Positions 33,668-42,048 of a DNA stretch of 64,000 nucleotides are shown piece after piece; positions within the stretch are counted from its first letter, which is position 1; every line of letters starts with the position of its first letter. This DNA is from Arthrobacter nitroguajacolicus_D (GTDB lineage: Bacteria; Actinomycetota; Actinomycetes; Actinomycetales; Micrococcaceae), in assembly GCF_031455195.1 (NCBI RefSeq), contig NZ_JAVDSH010000001.1, positions 434,001 to 498,000 on the forward strand, given 5' to 3'. Position numbers and translations under genes: made by a program. The notes under the pieces are model-generated. The model saw only the letters and a program-made list of their open reading frames with translations. It made no database searches and was not told the origin of the DNA.

Positions 33668-34906
33668 ATGAGCCCCTCCAAGACACCCGCGGAGATCCTG
33701 GACGTTGATGGTGCCGAAGTCCGCATCTCCAATCCGAATAAGGTGGTCTTCCCCGAGCCCGGGCTGACCAAGCTGGATCTGGTCCACTACTACCTGGCGG
33801 TCGCTGATGGTGCCTTGCGGGGAGCCGGCGGCCGCCCAATGGTCCTCAAACGCTTCCCGAAGGGCATCAACGCGGAGCCGTTCTTTCAAAAACGCGTGCC
33901 CGAGAACCATCCGGCGTTCATCGACACTGCAACCCTGCATTACTCATCCGGAACTTCCGCGGAAGAAACGGTCATCAGAGATGCCGCGGGCCTGGCCTGG
34001 GTGGTCAACCTGGGATGCCTGGACCTGAATCCGCATCCGGTACGCGCCGAGGACCTCGACCATCCGGATGAACTCCGGGTGGATCTCGACCCGATGCCCG
34101 GGGTGGACTGGTCGAAGATCGTGGACACCGCCTATGTCGCGCGGGAGGTACTGGCCGACGTCGGGCTGGTGGGCTGGCCAAAGACCAGCGGCTCGCGCGG
34201 GCTCCATATCCTGGCCCGCATTGCACCCCAGTGGTCCTTCCGCGATGTTCGGCTCGCCGCTGAAACGTTGGCGCGTGAAGTGGAGAACCGCGCCCCGGGC
34301 CTGGCCACGGCACGGTGGTGGAAGGAAGAGCGTGGCGAAAGCGTCTTCGTCGACTTCAACCAAAATGCGAAGGACCGCACTGTCGCATCGGCCTATTCGA
34401 TCCGTTCCCTTCCGGATGCCAGGGTCTCGACCCCACTGAGCTGGGAGGAAGTCCGGACCGCCCGGCCAGAGCAATTCACCGTGCTCACAGTCCCCGCCCG
34501 CTTCGCCGAATCCGGCGACCCACACGCGGGCATTGATGACGCCGCGGGCTCGCTGGATGGCCTGCTCGCCCTGGCTGCGGAACTCGGCCCGGCAGAGAAG
34601 GCGCCGCGGGCAGGCGACGGATCGGGTCGGAGGATGTCCACGATGCCGCTGATCGAGGTGGCCAGGACCAAAACGAAACCGGAAGCCCTCGCAGCACTCG
34701 AGCAATGGAAGTCAGGCCATTCGGACCTCACTTCCGCACTCCACCCCGCAGATGTGCTCATTGACGGGATGCGTGGTTCAAGCTCCCTTTGGTATCGGGT
34801 GCGCATCAACCTCCAACACATCCCTGAAGCGCAACGGCCTGCGCAGGAAACGTTGATTGCCGACTACGATCCCTGGGCTGGCAAGGATTGGCCGGGCCGG
34901 CCGTGA
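33668..34906 (+). CDS. Stand-alone LigD-type polymerase domain (NHEJ primase-polymerase)
   Basis: A 412-residue archaeo-eukaryotic-primase-like polymerase, corresponding to the PolDom of bacterial LigD but without ligase or nuclease domains. Motifs: catalytic Asp139 and Asp141 in RVDLDPMPG, SGSRGLHI (His180), the third acidic site in VFVDFNQNAKDRTVASAYS, then SIRSLPDARVSTPLSW. PolDom adds ribonucleotides or nucleotides to DNA ends during non-homologous end joining; separate PolDom proteins are common in actinobacteria and may work with Ku and a separate ligase. Neither Ku nor a ligase gene is in this window. The C-terminal about 110 residues after the core are less conserved. Start at ATG 33668 with no ribosome site. 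It overlaps the antiporter gene by four nt (GTGA). Confidence 0.88.
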   Translation: MSPSKTPAEILDVDGAEVRISNPNKVVFPEPGLTKLDLVHYYLAVADGALRGAGGRPMVLKRFPKGINAEPFFQKRVPENHPAFIDTATLHYSSGTSAEETVIRDAAGLAWVVNLGCLDLNPHPVRAEDLDHPDELRVDLDPMPGVDWSKIVDTAYVAREVLADVGLVGWPKTSGSRGLHILARIAPQWSFRDVRLAAETLAREVENRAPGLATARWWKEERGESVFVDFNQNAKDRTVASAYSIRSLPDARVSTPLSWEEVRTARPEQFTVLTVPARFAESGDPHAGIDDAAGSLDGLLALAAELGPAEKAPRAGDGSGRRMSTMPLIEVARTKTKPEALAALEQWKSGHSDLTSALHPADVLIDGMRGSSSLWYRVRINLQHIPEAQRPAQETLIADYDPWAGKDWPGRP

Positions 34907-36111
34907 CTTCGGCGCCGCCCATGCAGGATCTGTCCGTGTCCCTGGTCCTGATAGCCATGCTCGGTGTTGCGGCGCCGCTTGCAGCCCGATTGCTGGACCG
35001 CGTGGTCAAGATTCCGATCGTGGTTTTCGAGATTGGTTTGGGAATTTTGTTGGGCCCAAGCCTGCTGGGGTGGATCGAGTCGACCCGCTTCACCGACACC
35101 TTGGCCGACTTCGGCGTCGCCATGCTGTTCTTCGTTGCCGGCAATGAGATCGACTTTTCGACCATCAGGGGAAAGCCCGCAAACCGGGCAGCAGCGGGTT
35201 GGATCATCTCGCTCGCAGCAGGTATCGGCGCTGGCTTCCTGCTGGTTCCGGGCCCGGAAGCGGCCGTGATCATTGGCATCGCCTTGTCTTCCACGGCACT
35301 GGGTGCCATTCTGCCAATCCTTCGTGATGCCGGGACCTCGACGTCGCCTCTTGGAATCGCTGTGACAGCCCTCGGGGCAGCCGGCGAGTTTGGGCCCCTG
35401 ATCGCCATTTCGCTGTTCTTCAGCGGGCGCCAGGTGGGCATCGCGTCGGTGGTGCTGGTGGGCTTCGTTGTCCTCACGGGTGTGGCTGTCTTCTTCGCTT
35501 CCAGGGCTCGGCACACCTTGTTCCACGCCCAAGTGACCCGCACGCTGCACACGAGCAGCCAGTTCGCGGTCCGGTCCATCATGCTGATCCTGAGCGCGCT
35601 GGTAGTGCTGAGCATGGTGTTGGGCCTGGATATGCTGCTCGGCGCTTTTGCCGCCGGCGTCCTCTGGAAAACCGTCATGGCCCGGGCTCCGGAGGAGGAC
35701 CGCAAAGTGGTTGAAACCAAGATCGACGCCGTTGCGTTTGGTTTCCTGGTCCCCATCTTCTTTATCGACGCCGGTATCGACTTCGACCTGGCTGCCTTGA
35801 CCTCCAGCCCCGCTACCCTGGCCTTGGTCCCCTTGTTCGTGGCCCTCTTGCTCATCATCCGCGGGCTGCCATCATTGCTCGCCTCTCCGCCAGGCGCCCC
35901 GCCCAACGAGAAGCGGGCTTTGATCCTGTTTGGGGCAACTGGGCTGCCCATCATCGTTGCCGTGACCGCCATCGGCCGGGACCAGGGGCTTATAAGCAGC
36001 GGAATCGCCTCGGCACTGGTGGGGGCCGGAATGATCTCACTGCTGCTCTTCCCGCTCATGGCACTCCGCCAGATCCGGACAAGGCTCAGGACGGATGCGC
36101 GGCCGGGTTAG
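34903..36111 (+). CDS. Cation:proton antiporter (CPA2/KefB-like membrane domain)
   Basis: A 402-residue polytopic membrane protein, about 12 helices, of the monovalent cation:proton antiporter-2 family, without a C-terminal TrkA-N domain. Visible: GLGILLGPSLLGWI, FGVAMLFFVAGNEIDFSTIR, GIALSSTALGAILPIL (discontinuous helix) and AFGFLVPIFFIDAGIDFD. Predicted to exchange K+ or Na+ for H+. I chose GTG 34903, which overlaps the stop of the polymerase gene (GTGA); ATG 34921 is an alternative. Co-transcription with a DNA-repair polymerase is probably incidental. Confidence 0.85.
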   Translation: MTSAPPMQDLSVSLVLIAMLGVAAPLAARLLDRVVKIPIVVFEIGLGILLGPSLLGWIESTRFTDTLADFGVAMLFFVAGNEIDFSTIRGKPANRAAAGWIISLAAGIGAGFLLVPGPEAAVIIGIALSSTALGAILPILRDAGTSTSPLGIAVTALGAAGEFGPLIAISLFFSGRQVGIASVVLVGFVVLTGVAVFFASRARHTLFHAQVTRTLHTSSQFAVRSIMLILSALVVLSMVLGLDMLLGAFAAGVLWKTVMARAPEEDRKVVETKIDAVAFGFLVPIFFIDAGIDFDLAALTSSPATLALVPLFVALLLIIRGLPSLLASPPGAPPNEKRALILFGATGLPIIVAVTAIGRDQGLISSGIASALVGAGMISLLLFPLMALRQIRTRLRTDARPG

Positions 36112-36144
36112 CATGGGTGCGGACACGTCCTATAAGGAGGCTGC

Positions 36145-36606
36145 ATGCCGCACATCGTTGATTTTGAGAAGGTTTCCACGGCTGGGCTTGAGACTTCTCC
36201 TGTGGCCGAGGCCCTTGCGGGCCTGCGCGCCAACGAGGCCCGGTATTTCCGGAACAAGTACCAGCACGTCTTCGCTGTGAGTCCGGCCAGCGAGGTCCCC
36301 GACGTCGTTGAACGGGTGAGCCGCATCCTCCGGGAGGAACGCGGGATCGTTATCGGATCGCCGGCCCTGGAAGCTACCGCCTTCGAAGTCGACGGGCTGA
36401 GCATGGCCTACGTTTTCTACCAATCGGGGCTGTCCATCAACGTGATGTACGGCATTGAGGGCGGCAAAAGGGCTGTGGGCTTCAAACTCTCGGACGGCAT
36501 GGAGGTTCCGGAGGAACTGGCCGCGAACTTTAAGTTCGCCAGGCAGAAGTCCAAGCTGGCTGGGGTCATCCGCGGTTCGTACTTCGTCATCAAAGGTGAG
36601 TACTAA
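36145..36606 (+). CDS. Conserved hypothetical protein, 153 residues
   Basis: A soluble protein without recognisable domain. It carries LAGLRANEARYFRNKYQHVF and FKLSDGMEVPEELAANFKFA and ends GVIRGSYFVIKGEY. The start is very well supported (AAGGAGG four nt before ATG 36145), so translation is probably strong. No signal peptide or membrane segment. It follows the antiporter gene by 33 nt and is followed by a hairpin terminator. Function unknown. Confidence 0.75.
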   Translation: MPHIVDFEKVSTAGLETSPVAEALAGLRANEARYFRNKYQHVFAVSPASEVPDVVERVSRILREERGIVIGSPALEATAFEVDGLSMAYVFYQSGLSINVMYGIEGGKRAVGFKLSDGMEVPEELAANFKFARQKSKLAGVIRGSYFVIKGEY

Positions 36607-36632
36607 ACCCAGCAGGCCCAGCAGGTTTGACC

Positions 36633-36668
36633 GGACGGACGACGGCGACCTCCCGCCGTCGTCCGTCC
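36633..36668. terminator. Bidirectional 15-bp hairpin terminator
   Basis: Perfect arms GGACGGACGACGGCG (36633-36647) and CGCCGTCGTCCGTCC (36654-36668) with loop ACCTCC, between the convergent 153-residue protein gene and the SQR-like gene. No T-tract, so termination could serve both directions. Confidence 0.75.
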
Positions 36669-36696
36669 GTCCCACCGACGGCGATGGGCGGCGTCG

Positions 36697-37890
36697 TCAG
36701 GCGCGACCCCGAAGGATCAGCCGCCAATAAACCTGCGGGAACATAATCCTGTCCACCCACCAGGAAAGCCGGCTCTCCTTCCATGTGGGCACTTTGGGGA
36801 TAGTTGGCATGGGCCGGTAGTGGTTGTCGAATTCTGCGAAGACCACCGTGTTGCGGGAAACCGTAAACGGGCACACCGAGTAGCCGTTGTACTTCTGCGT
36901 GACGGGTTTTCCTTCCCGGGCCGCTACGAGGTTTCTGGCGAGCACCTTGGTCTGCTTCCGGAGCGACCCGCCGGACTTTGAGTTGGATGTGCCGGCAGCA
37001 TCGCCCAGGGACCAGACGTTGGCGTACCGGGGGTGGCGCAGGGTTTCCGTGTCCACCTCGACAAAGCCGCCCTGGTCCCCCGCGGCCGGGAGGTCGGTGG
37101 ATGTGAGCCAATCGGGCGCGGACTGGGGTGGTACCGCGTTGAGGACCTCGTACTGCAGCTCTTCGATGGTGCCTGCTGCGGTGTCACGGATACTGGCTGT
37201 CCGGCTGGCCGGGTCCACCGAGACCAGTTCACTGTTGGTCCGGAGCTCAATGCCGTACTCGGCTATCTTGCGTTCCAGCTCCTGGTCCACCTCCGGGACA
37301 CCGAACACCGTGGGATATGGCTGGACCATCACAACGCGGATTCTGTCGAGGACTCCCTTTTCCTTCCAATATTCACAGGCCAGGTACATCGGTTTTTGGC
37401 TGGCGCCGGCGCATTTGACGGGACCGGCAGGCATGGTGAAGATGGCCGTGCCCGAACGCAGGGCGCTGAGCAAGCTCCACGTCTTGGGGGCCAGCTCAAA
37501 TTCGTAGTGGGACGATCCGTAGGGCGAATTCACGGCCTCTGCCAAGCCGGGCACTGCTTCCCAGTGGTACTGCAACCCTGGGCACACCACCAGGTGCCCG
37601 TAGTCCACTGAAGAGCCGGACTCCAGCATGACGGTGTTGGCCCCCGCATCAATGTCCGTTGCCTTGTCCCTGATCCAGGTGACTACCTTGGGGATCACGG
37701 ACTGCTGGCTGCGGACAGCTTCCTTCACTTGGGCGCGTCCGCCCGCGATATGGGAAAACAACGGTTGGTACAGGTGATGGTCGCGGGGCTCGATGAGGGC
37801 AACGTCCTTGACCCCGTACCTCACCAGGCGGGCTGCCAGGGAGACGCCGGCGTTGCCACCACCGATGATCACTACCTCGTGCCGGGCCAC
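36697..37890 (-). CDS. Sulfide:quinone oxidoreductase-like FAD protein
   Basis: A 397-residue FAD-dependent pyridine-nucleotide-disulfide-type oxidoreductase. Visible: VVIIGGGNAGVSLAARL (FAD site), PAGPVKCAGASQKPMYLACE (Cys160), SLGDAAGTSNSKSGG, and YNGYSVCPFTVSR (Cys340). The two cysteines sit where sulfide:quinone reductases carry their redox pair, and the 'PVKCAGA' context is that of the type II (mitochondrial-like) SQR. Predicted to oxidise sulfide to polysulfide and reduce quinone at the membrane; the basic, aromatic C-terminus (WWVDRIMFPQVYWRLILRGR) could anchor it. It follows the DUF2945 gene by four nt. Confidence 0.85.
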   Translation of the reverse strand: MARHEVVIIGGGNAGVSLAARLVRYGVKDVALIEPRDHHLYQPLFSHIAGGRAQVKEAVRSQQSVIPKVVTWIRDKATDIDAGANTVMLESGSSVDYGHLVVCPGLQYHWEAVPGLAEAVNSPYGSSHYEFELAPKTWSLLSALRSGTAIFTMPAGPVKCAGASQKPMYLACEYWKEKGVLDRIRVVMVQPYPTVFGVPEVDQELERKIAEYGIELRTNSELVSVDPASRTASIRDTAAGTIEELQYEVLNAVPPQSAPDWLTSTDLPAAGDQGGFVEVDTETLRHPRYANVWSLGDAAGTSNSKSGGSLRKQTKVLARNLVAAREGKPVTQKYNGYSVCPFTVSRNTVVFAEFDNHYRPMPTIPKVPTWKESRLSWWVDRIMFPQVYWRLILRGRA

Positions 37891-37894
37891 GGCA

Positions 37895-38101
37895 CTACTT
37901 CTTCTCGGTCAACGCTGCGCCCTTGTGCGCTGCCCGCGCGCCGGTCTTCTCCGATTCGACGACGTATTGCGGCTCATCTTCGCTGGCACGGTGCATGTTC
38001 CCGTCCAGCTCGAAGTCGCTGGTCTTCTTCTCCACGATTTTGCCTTGGGTCTTCCCCTGGGAGGTGTTCCACTCCACGCGGGTTCCTTTGCTCAATGTCA
38101 T
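37895..38101 (-). CDS. DUF2945 (HVA1/TUDOR-like) small protein
   Basis: A 68-residue basic protein: MTLSKGTRVEWNTSQGKTQG, then GKIVEKKTSDFELDGN and PQYVVESEKTGARAAHKGAAL. This matches the HVA1 TUDOR-fold (DUF2945) pattern of small proteins that are common in bacteria and fungi; function unknown, often stress-related. Start ATG 38101 has AGGAG five nt upstream. It is the first gene of a two-gene operon with the SQR-like protein. Confidence 0.87.
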   Translation of the reverse strand: MTLSKGTRVEWNTSQGKTQGKIVEKKTSDFELDGNMHRASEDEPQYVVESEKTGARAAHKGAALTEKK

Positions 38102-38188
38102 GTCCGCTCCTGGTAAGTGGTGGTCTCCCCTAAGATGCTCCCTAATGGTAAGCATCATGATCATTTCCCGGTAGCCCGCTCCCCGCGT

Positions 38189-38215
38189 CATGACACCCCC
38201 CGGTTGTCTGTCATG
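38189..38215. promoter_or_regulatory. Inverted repeat in the oleA upstream region
   Basis: CATGACA (38189-38195) and TGTCATG (38209-38215) are perfect inverted repeats with a 13-nt spacer, in the 264-bp gap between the divergent DUF2945 and oleA genes, about 150 bp upstream of oleA. It could be an operator for either gene. The rest of the gap shows no gene. Confidence 0.35.
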
Positions 38216-38365
38216 CTTAAGGGTCGCCATTTTTACGCGCCGGGACTGCGGCGGAATCTTGGTGCACGCCGAACCCGGAGCACAACTGCGCTTTCGGGCT
38301 TGGAATGGCGTAATAGGGGTACAGTCACCGCAGGAACGCGGGACAGAAACGAACAGGGGCTTGAA

Positions 38366-39388
38366 TTGGCAGGGAACGCAACCTTCAGGCACAGCAACAC
38401 CGCTCTGCTGTCGGTTAGTAGCGTCGAGGCTCCACGGATCGTCAGCTCCTCGGACTTCGACCGGAAGTTGGCTACCACCCTGAAGCGGCTAAAGTTCCCG
38501 CCCCGGCTCCTGGAACGCGTTGCGGGCGTCACGCACCGACGCTGGTGGGCGGCTGGAACATCCTTTGACGATGCCGCCGTCGAGGCCGGGGCGAAGGCCT
38601 TGGCCGATGCCGGAGTCGAAGCTTCCGAGGTTGGGTTGTTGATCAACACCTCCGTTACCCGCCGCAACCTCGAGCCGTCCGTTGCAGTGAAGATCCATCA
38701 CGAACTGGGCCTGCCATCCTCGGCCATGAATTTCGACCTCGCCAACGCCTGCCTGGGGTTCGTCAACGGGCTGATCCTGGCCGCCAACATGATCGACTCC
38801 GGACAGATCAAGTACGCGATCATCGTCAACGGTGAGGACTCACAGCTGACGCAGGAGGCGACCCTTGCCAGGCTGCAGCGGCCTGAAACGACCCGGGAGG
38901 ATTTCAACCGGGAATTCGCCACCCTGACCCTCGGGTCAGGAGCCGCGGCCGCAGTCCTGGGACCGGCCGACGAGCACAGCGGGGCGCACCGGCTGGTGGG
39001 CGGCGTGATGCGCGCCGGCACCGAGCACCACGAATTGTGCGTGGGTGGCATTGACGGCATGACCACCGATACGAAGGGCCTGCTCGACGGCGGCCTGCAA
39101 CTCGTCGTCGACGCCTGGCACGAAGCCCAGCCCGAATGGAACTGGACGGCCATGGACCGCTACGTGACCCACCAGGTCAGCAATGCCTACACCCAGGCCA
39201 TCATCAACGCCGTGGGACTGGACCCTGACAAAGTTCCCATCACCTTCCCGCACTGGGGAAACGTGGGTCCGGCTTCACTCCCCATGACCCTCGCCGCCGA
39301 GGCGCAGTCCCTGAGCGTCGGCGATAGGGTCCTCTGCATGGGTGTCGGGTCCGGGCTGAACGCCGGCATGGTCGAAATCGTATGGTGA
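38366..39388 (+). CDS. oleA: OleA, thiolase-superfamily acyl-CoA condensing enzyme for olefin synthesis
   Basis: A 340-residue ketosynthase-III-like enzyme that joins two fatty acyl-CoAs by non-decarboxylative Claisen condensation to a beta-ketoacid. Visible: the active-site Cys129 in FDLANACLGFVNGL, the conserved Glu103 of TRRNLEPS (the OleA base), the catalytic His in DRYVTHQVSNAYTQ and the Asn in FPHWGNVGPASLP. The start is TTG at 38366, six nt after AGGGG, because the homologous N-terminus (MAGNATFRHSNTALLSVSSV) begins there; the frame is open far upstream. The length is normal for OleA. It overlaps the oleBC gene by seven nt, and the gene order oleA-oleBC-oleD is that of Micrococcus luteus. 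Confidence 0.93.
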   Translation: MAGNATFRHSNTALLSVSSVEAPRIVSSSDFDRKLATTLKRLKFPPRLLERVAGVTHRRWWAAGTSFDDAAVEAGAKALADAGVEASEVGLLINTSVTRRNLEPSVAVKIHHELGLPSSAMNFDLANACLGFVNGLILAANMIDSGQIKYAIIVNGEDSQLTQEATLARLQRPETTREDFNREFATLTLGSGAAAAVLGPADEHSGAHRLVGGVMRAGTEHHELCVGGIDGMTTDTKGLLDGGLQLVVDAWHEAQPEWNWTAMDRYVTHQVSNAYTQAIINAVGLDPDKVPITFPHWGNVGPASLPMTLAAEAQSLSVGDRVLCMGVGSGLNAGMVEIVW

Positions 39389-42048
39389 CAGGTACCTGGC
39401 CGGGCGTACGCCCCGAATGGTCACGGACAATCGACGTACCCTCCACTTCCGCCGTGGACGCTCCCGGAACCGTTCGCCAATGGCATCTCCTGGACAACGG
39501 TGGACAGCTCGCGCGGCGCGGCCTTACCCCAGCCGGCACCCTGCTCTGCGTGCATGGGAACCCCACCTGGTCCTATCTGTGGCGAACACTGCTGGCCGCC
39601 GGAACCGATCCTGCCCAGCCTTGGCGCGTCATCGCGGTCGACCAACTGGACATGGGCTACTCGGAACGTACGGGCGAATTCCGCAGCCTCGCCGACCGGA
39701 TCAATGACTTGGGCGACCTCACCGATGCCTTGGGCATGGAAGGTCCCGTGGTCACTGTCGGCCACGACTGGGGAGGTGTGATCAGCCTCGGCTGGGCGTT
39801 GGCACACCCCGCGGAGCTCACCGGAGTGATCCTCACCAACACAGCGGTCCACCAATCATCCGAATCCAAGATCCCGCCCGCACTGCGGCTTGCCTTGCAC
39901 CCGGCCGTCCACTCCTGGGGGACGACGACGTCCGACGCTTTCCTGCGGGTCACGCATTCCTTGGCGTCTCCTCCGCTGGCCGCCGACATCAGGAAAGCGT
40001 ACATGGCCCCCTACAAGGGTCCGCACCGCCGCAGTGGCGTGGGAAATTTCGTGGCCGACATTCCCGCTGACGCCAACCACCCCAGCTTCCCCACGCTTGA
40101 AGCCGTGGCCGAGGGCCTGCGCGAGGTAAAGGTCCCCGCTTTGATGCTCTGGGGACCGCGCGACCCTATTTTCTCCGACCGCTACCTCAAGGACCTTATC
40201 GGCCGCCTTCCCCACGCGGAGGTCCACCGCTTCGAAGGGGCCGGCCACCTGCTCGCAGAAGACCGCGACATTGCCACACCTGTTTTCCAATGGTTGGCCG
40301 GGCACGTCCAGGACGGTAACCACCAGACCGGTGCGGGCGCCGTGGCCGCCGGAGAGCCCACTCCGGAGCCGGCTGCTTTCCGCCCCCTCTGGGATGAGCT
40401 CGGCACCTTGGCAGCATCTGCCTCCGGCGCCGATACTGCTGTCGCGGAAATGGCAGCCGATGGCGGCGTTGCGCGTTCACTGAGCTGGCACGGGCTCAAT
40501 CGCAGGGTGTTGGACGTCGCGGCAGGACTCCGGGAAGCCGGTGTTGTCAGTGGCAGCCGCGTGAGCCTCATGGTCCCGCCAGGCGTGGACCTGACAGTGG
40601 CACTCTATGCCTGCCTTCGGCTGGGCGCCGTGGTGGTCGTGGCCGACGCCGGGCTGGGCACCAGGGGCCTGAGCCGCGCAGTCAAAGGGGCAACCCCTGA
40701 TTTCCTGATCGGGATCGACAAGGCACTTGCTGCAGCGGCCGCACTCGGTTGGCCGGGGCGCCGGATCAGTGTTCAGGGCCTGCCGGCCACCCGCCGTCGA
40801 ATTCTTAGGGTTGAAACCTCGCTCGAAGAGTTGGCCCGTCGAGGGTCGGACACTGGGGACATCCACCACACGGCCGTGGACCCCGATGCTCCGGCGGCCG
40901 TGCTGTTCACGTCCGGATCGACGGGCCCCGCCAAGGGCGTTCTCTACACGCACCGGCAATTGGCTGCGACGCGGGATACGCTGGCGAAATCCTTCGACAT
41001 CCGTCCGGGCGCCCGGCTCGTGGCAGGTTTCGCTCCGTTTGCCCTGCTGGGTCCCGCACTGGGTGCCGTCTCGGTCACCCCGGACATGGACGTTACCGCC
41101 CCCCGCACCTTGACTGCCCGCGCCCTGGCAGATGCCGCTGCAGCGATCGACGCCACGGTGGTCTTCGCCGCCCCGGCCGCATTGCGTAACGTCCTGGCCA
41201 CGCAGGAAGGGATCAGCGGAGCGGGCCAAACAGCCCTGGCCGGGGTGCAGTTGCTCCTCTCAGCCGGTGCACCCATCCCGGAGCCCCTCTTGGCGCAGGT
41301 GCAGCGGTTGTTGCCGGGCGCCTCGCTGCACACGCCGTACGGGATGACAGAAGCCCTCCCCGTCACAGACATCAGCCTCCAGGAGATACAGGCCGCCGAA
41401 GCCGCCGTCGGGACCATCAAGGGAGCCGGCAACGGCGTCTGCGTCGGCACGCCGGTTCACGGTGCCCGCATTGCCGTCATTCCGCTCGCTGAGGACGGGA
41501 CCGCATCAGGTTCCCAGCCCGTGACGGAAGCCGGCGTGACGGGCGAGGTCCTGGTCACCGCACCCCATGTGAAGGACTCCTACGACCGACTCTGGTTGAC
41601 CCAGCAAGGGAGCACCAATCCTGTCGGCTGGCACCGGACCGGGGACGTAGGGCATTTCGACGCCGAAGGCCGCCTCTGGGTGGAAGGCCGCCTGCAGCAC
41701 GTTGTCACCCCGCCAGGCAAGGCAGTGACGCCTGTTGGTGCGGAGCAGGCCGTCGAGCGTTTGGACGGTGTGGGGCTGGCCGCCGTGGTAGGCGTTGGTC
41801 CTGCGGGCACCCAGGCGATTGTCGCCGTCGTCGAGACCGTCCCTCCGGTCCGGAAAGCCGGTCCCGCCGCGCCGCATCTGGCGCGCCGCGTCCGCGCCGC
41901 CGCCCGGGAAGCGGGCGTCGATGTCTCCGCCGTGTTGGTGGTTCCAAACCAACCCACCGATATCCGGCACAACGCCAAAATAGACCGGACCCGGCTGTCC
42001 GCTTGGGCTGCACGGGTGCTGGCTGGCGGCCGTCCGGGCAAGCCATGA
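39382..42048 (+). CDS. oleBC: OleBC, fused beta-lactone decarboxylase and beta-lactone synthetase
   Basis: One 888-residue protein. Residues 1-310 are OleB, an alpha/beta hydrolase of the haloalkane-dehalogenase fold: HGNPTWSY (58-65), nucleophile Asp129 in GHDWGG, Asp261 in WGPRDP, His289 in GAGHLLAED. It decarboxylates the beta-lactone to a cis-alkene. After an Ala/Pro-rich linker (about 311-335), residues 336-888 are OleC, an adenylate-forming enzyme: FTSGSTGPAKG (509-519), YGMTEALPVTD, WHRTGDVGHFD and the C-terminal Lys in NAKIDRTRL. OleC closes the beta-hydroxyacid to a beta-lactone using ATP. OleB and OleC are separate proteins in Gram-negatives; the fusion is known in actinobacteria. 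The oleD start overlaps the stop (ATGA). Confidence 0.93.
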   Translation: MVTGTWPGVRPEWSRTIDVPSTSAVDAPGTVRQWHLLDNGGQLARRGLTPAGTLLCVHGNPTWSYLWRTLLAAGTDPAQPWRVIAVDQLDMGYSERTGEFRSLADRINDLGDLTDALGMEGPVVTVGHDWGGVISLGWALAHPAELTGVILTNTAVHQSSESKIPPALRLALHPAVHSWGTTTSDAFLRVTHSLASPPLAADIRKAYMAPYKGPHRRSGVGNFVADIPADANHPSFPTLEAVAEGLREVKVPALMLWGPRDPIFSDRYLKDLIGRLPHAEVHRFEGAGHLLAEDRDIATPVFQWLAGHVQDGNHQTGAGAVAAGEPTPEPAAFRPLWDELGTLAASASGADTAVAEMAADGGVARSLSWHGLNRRVLDVAAGLREAGVVSGSRVSLMVPPGVDLTVALYACLRLGAVVVVADAGLGTRGLSRAVKGATPDFLIGIDKALAAAAALGWPGRRISVQGLPATRRRILRVETSLEELARRGSDTGDIHHTAVDPDAPAAVLFTSGSTGPAKGVLYTHRQLAATRDTLAKSFDIRPGARLVAGFAPFALLGPALGAVSVTPDMDVTAPRTLTARALADAAAAIDATVVFAAPAALRNVLATQEGISGAGQTALAGVQLLLSAGAPIPEPLLAQVQRLLPGASLHTPYGMTEALPVTDISLQEIQAAEAAVGTIKGAGNGVCVGTPVHGARIAVIPLAEDGTASGSQPVTEAGVTGEVLVTAPHVKDSYDRLWLTQQGSTNPVGWHRTGDVGHFDAEGRLWVEGRLQHVVTPPGKAVTPVGAEQAVERLDGVGLAAVVGVGPAGTQAIVAVVETVPPVRKAGPAAPHLARRVRAAAREAGVDVSAVLVVPNQPTDIRHNAKIDRTRLSAWAARVLAGGRPGKP

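Noticed and set aside
34806..36059. A 417-codon minus-strand frame opposite the antiporter
   Set aside because: The plus strand encodes clear antiporter helices; the mirror frame shows no motif.
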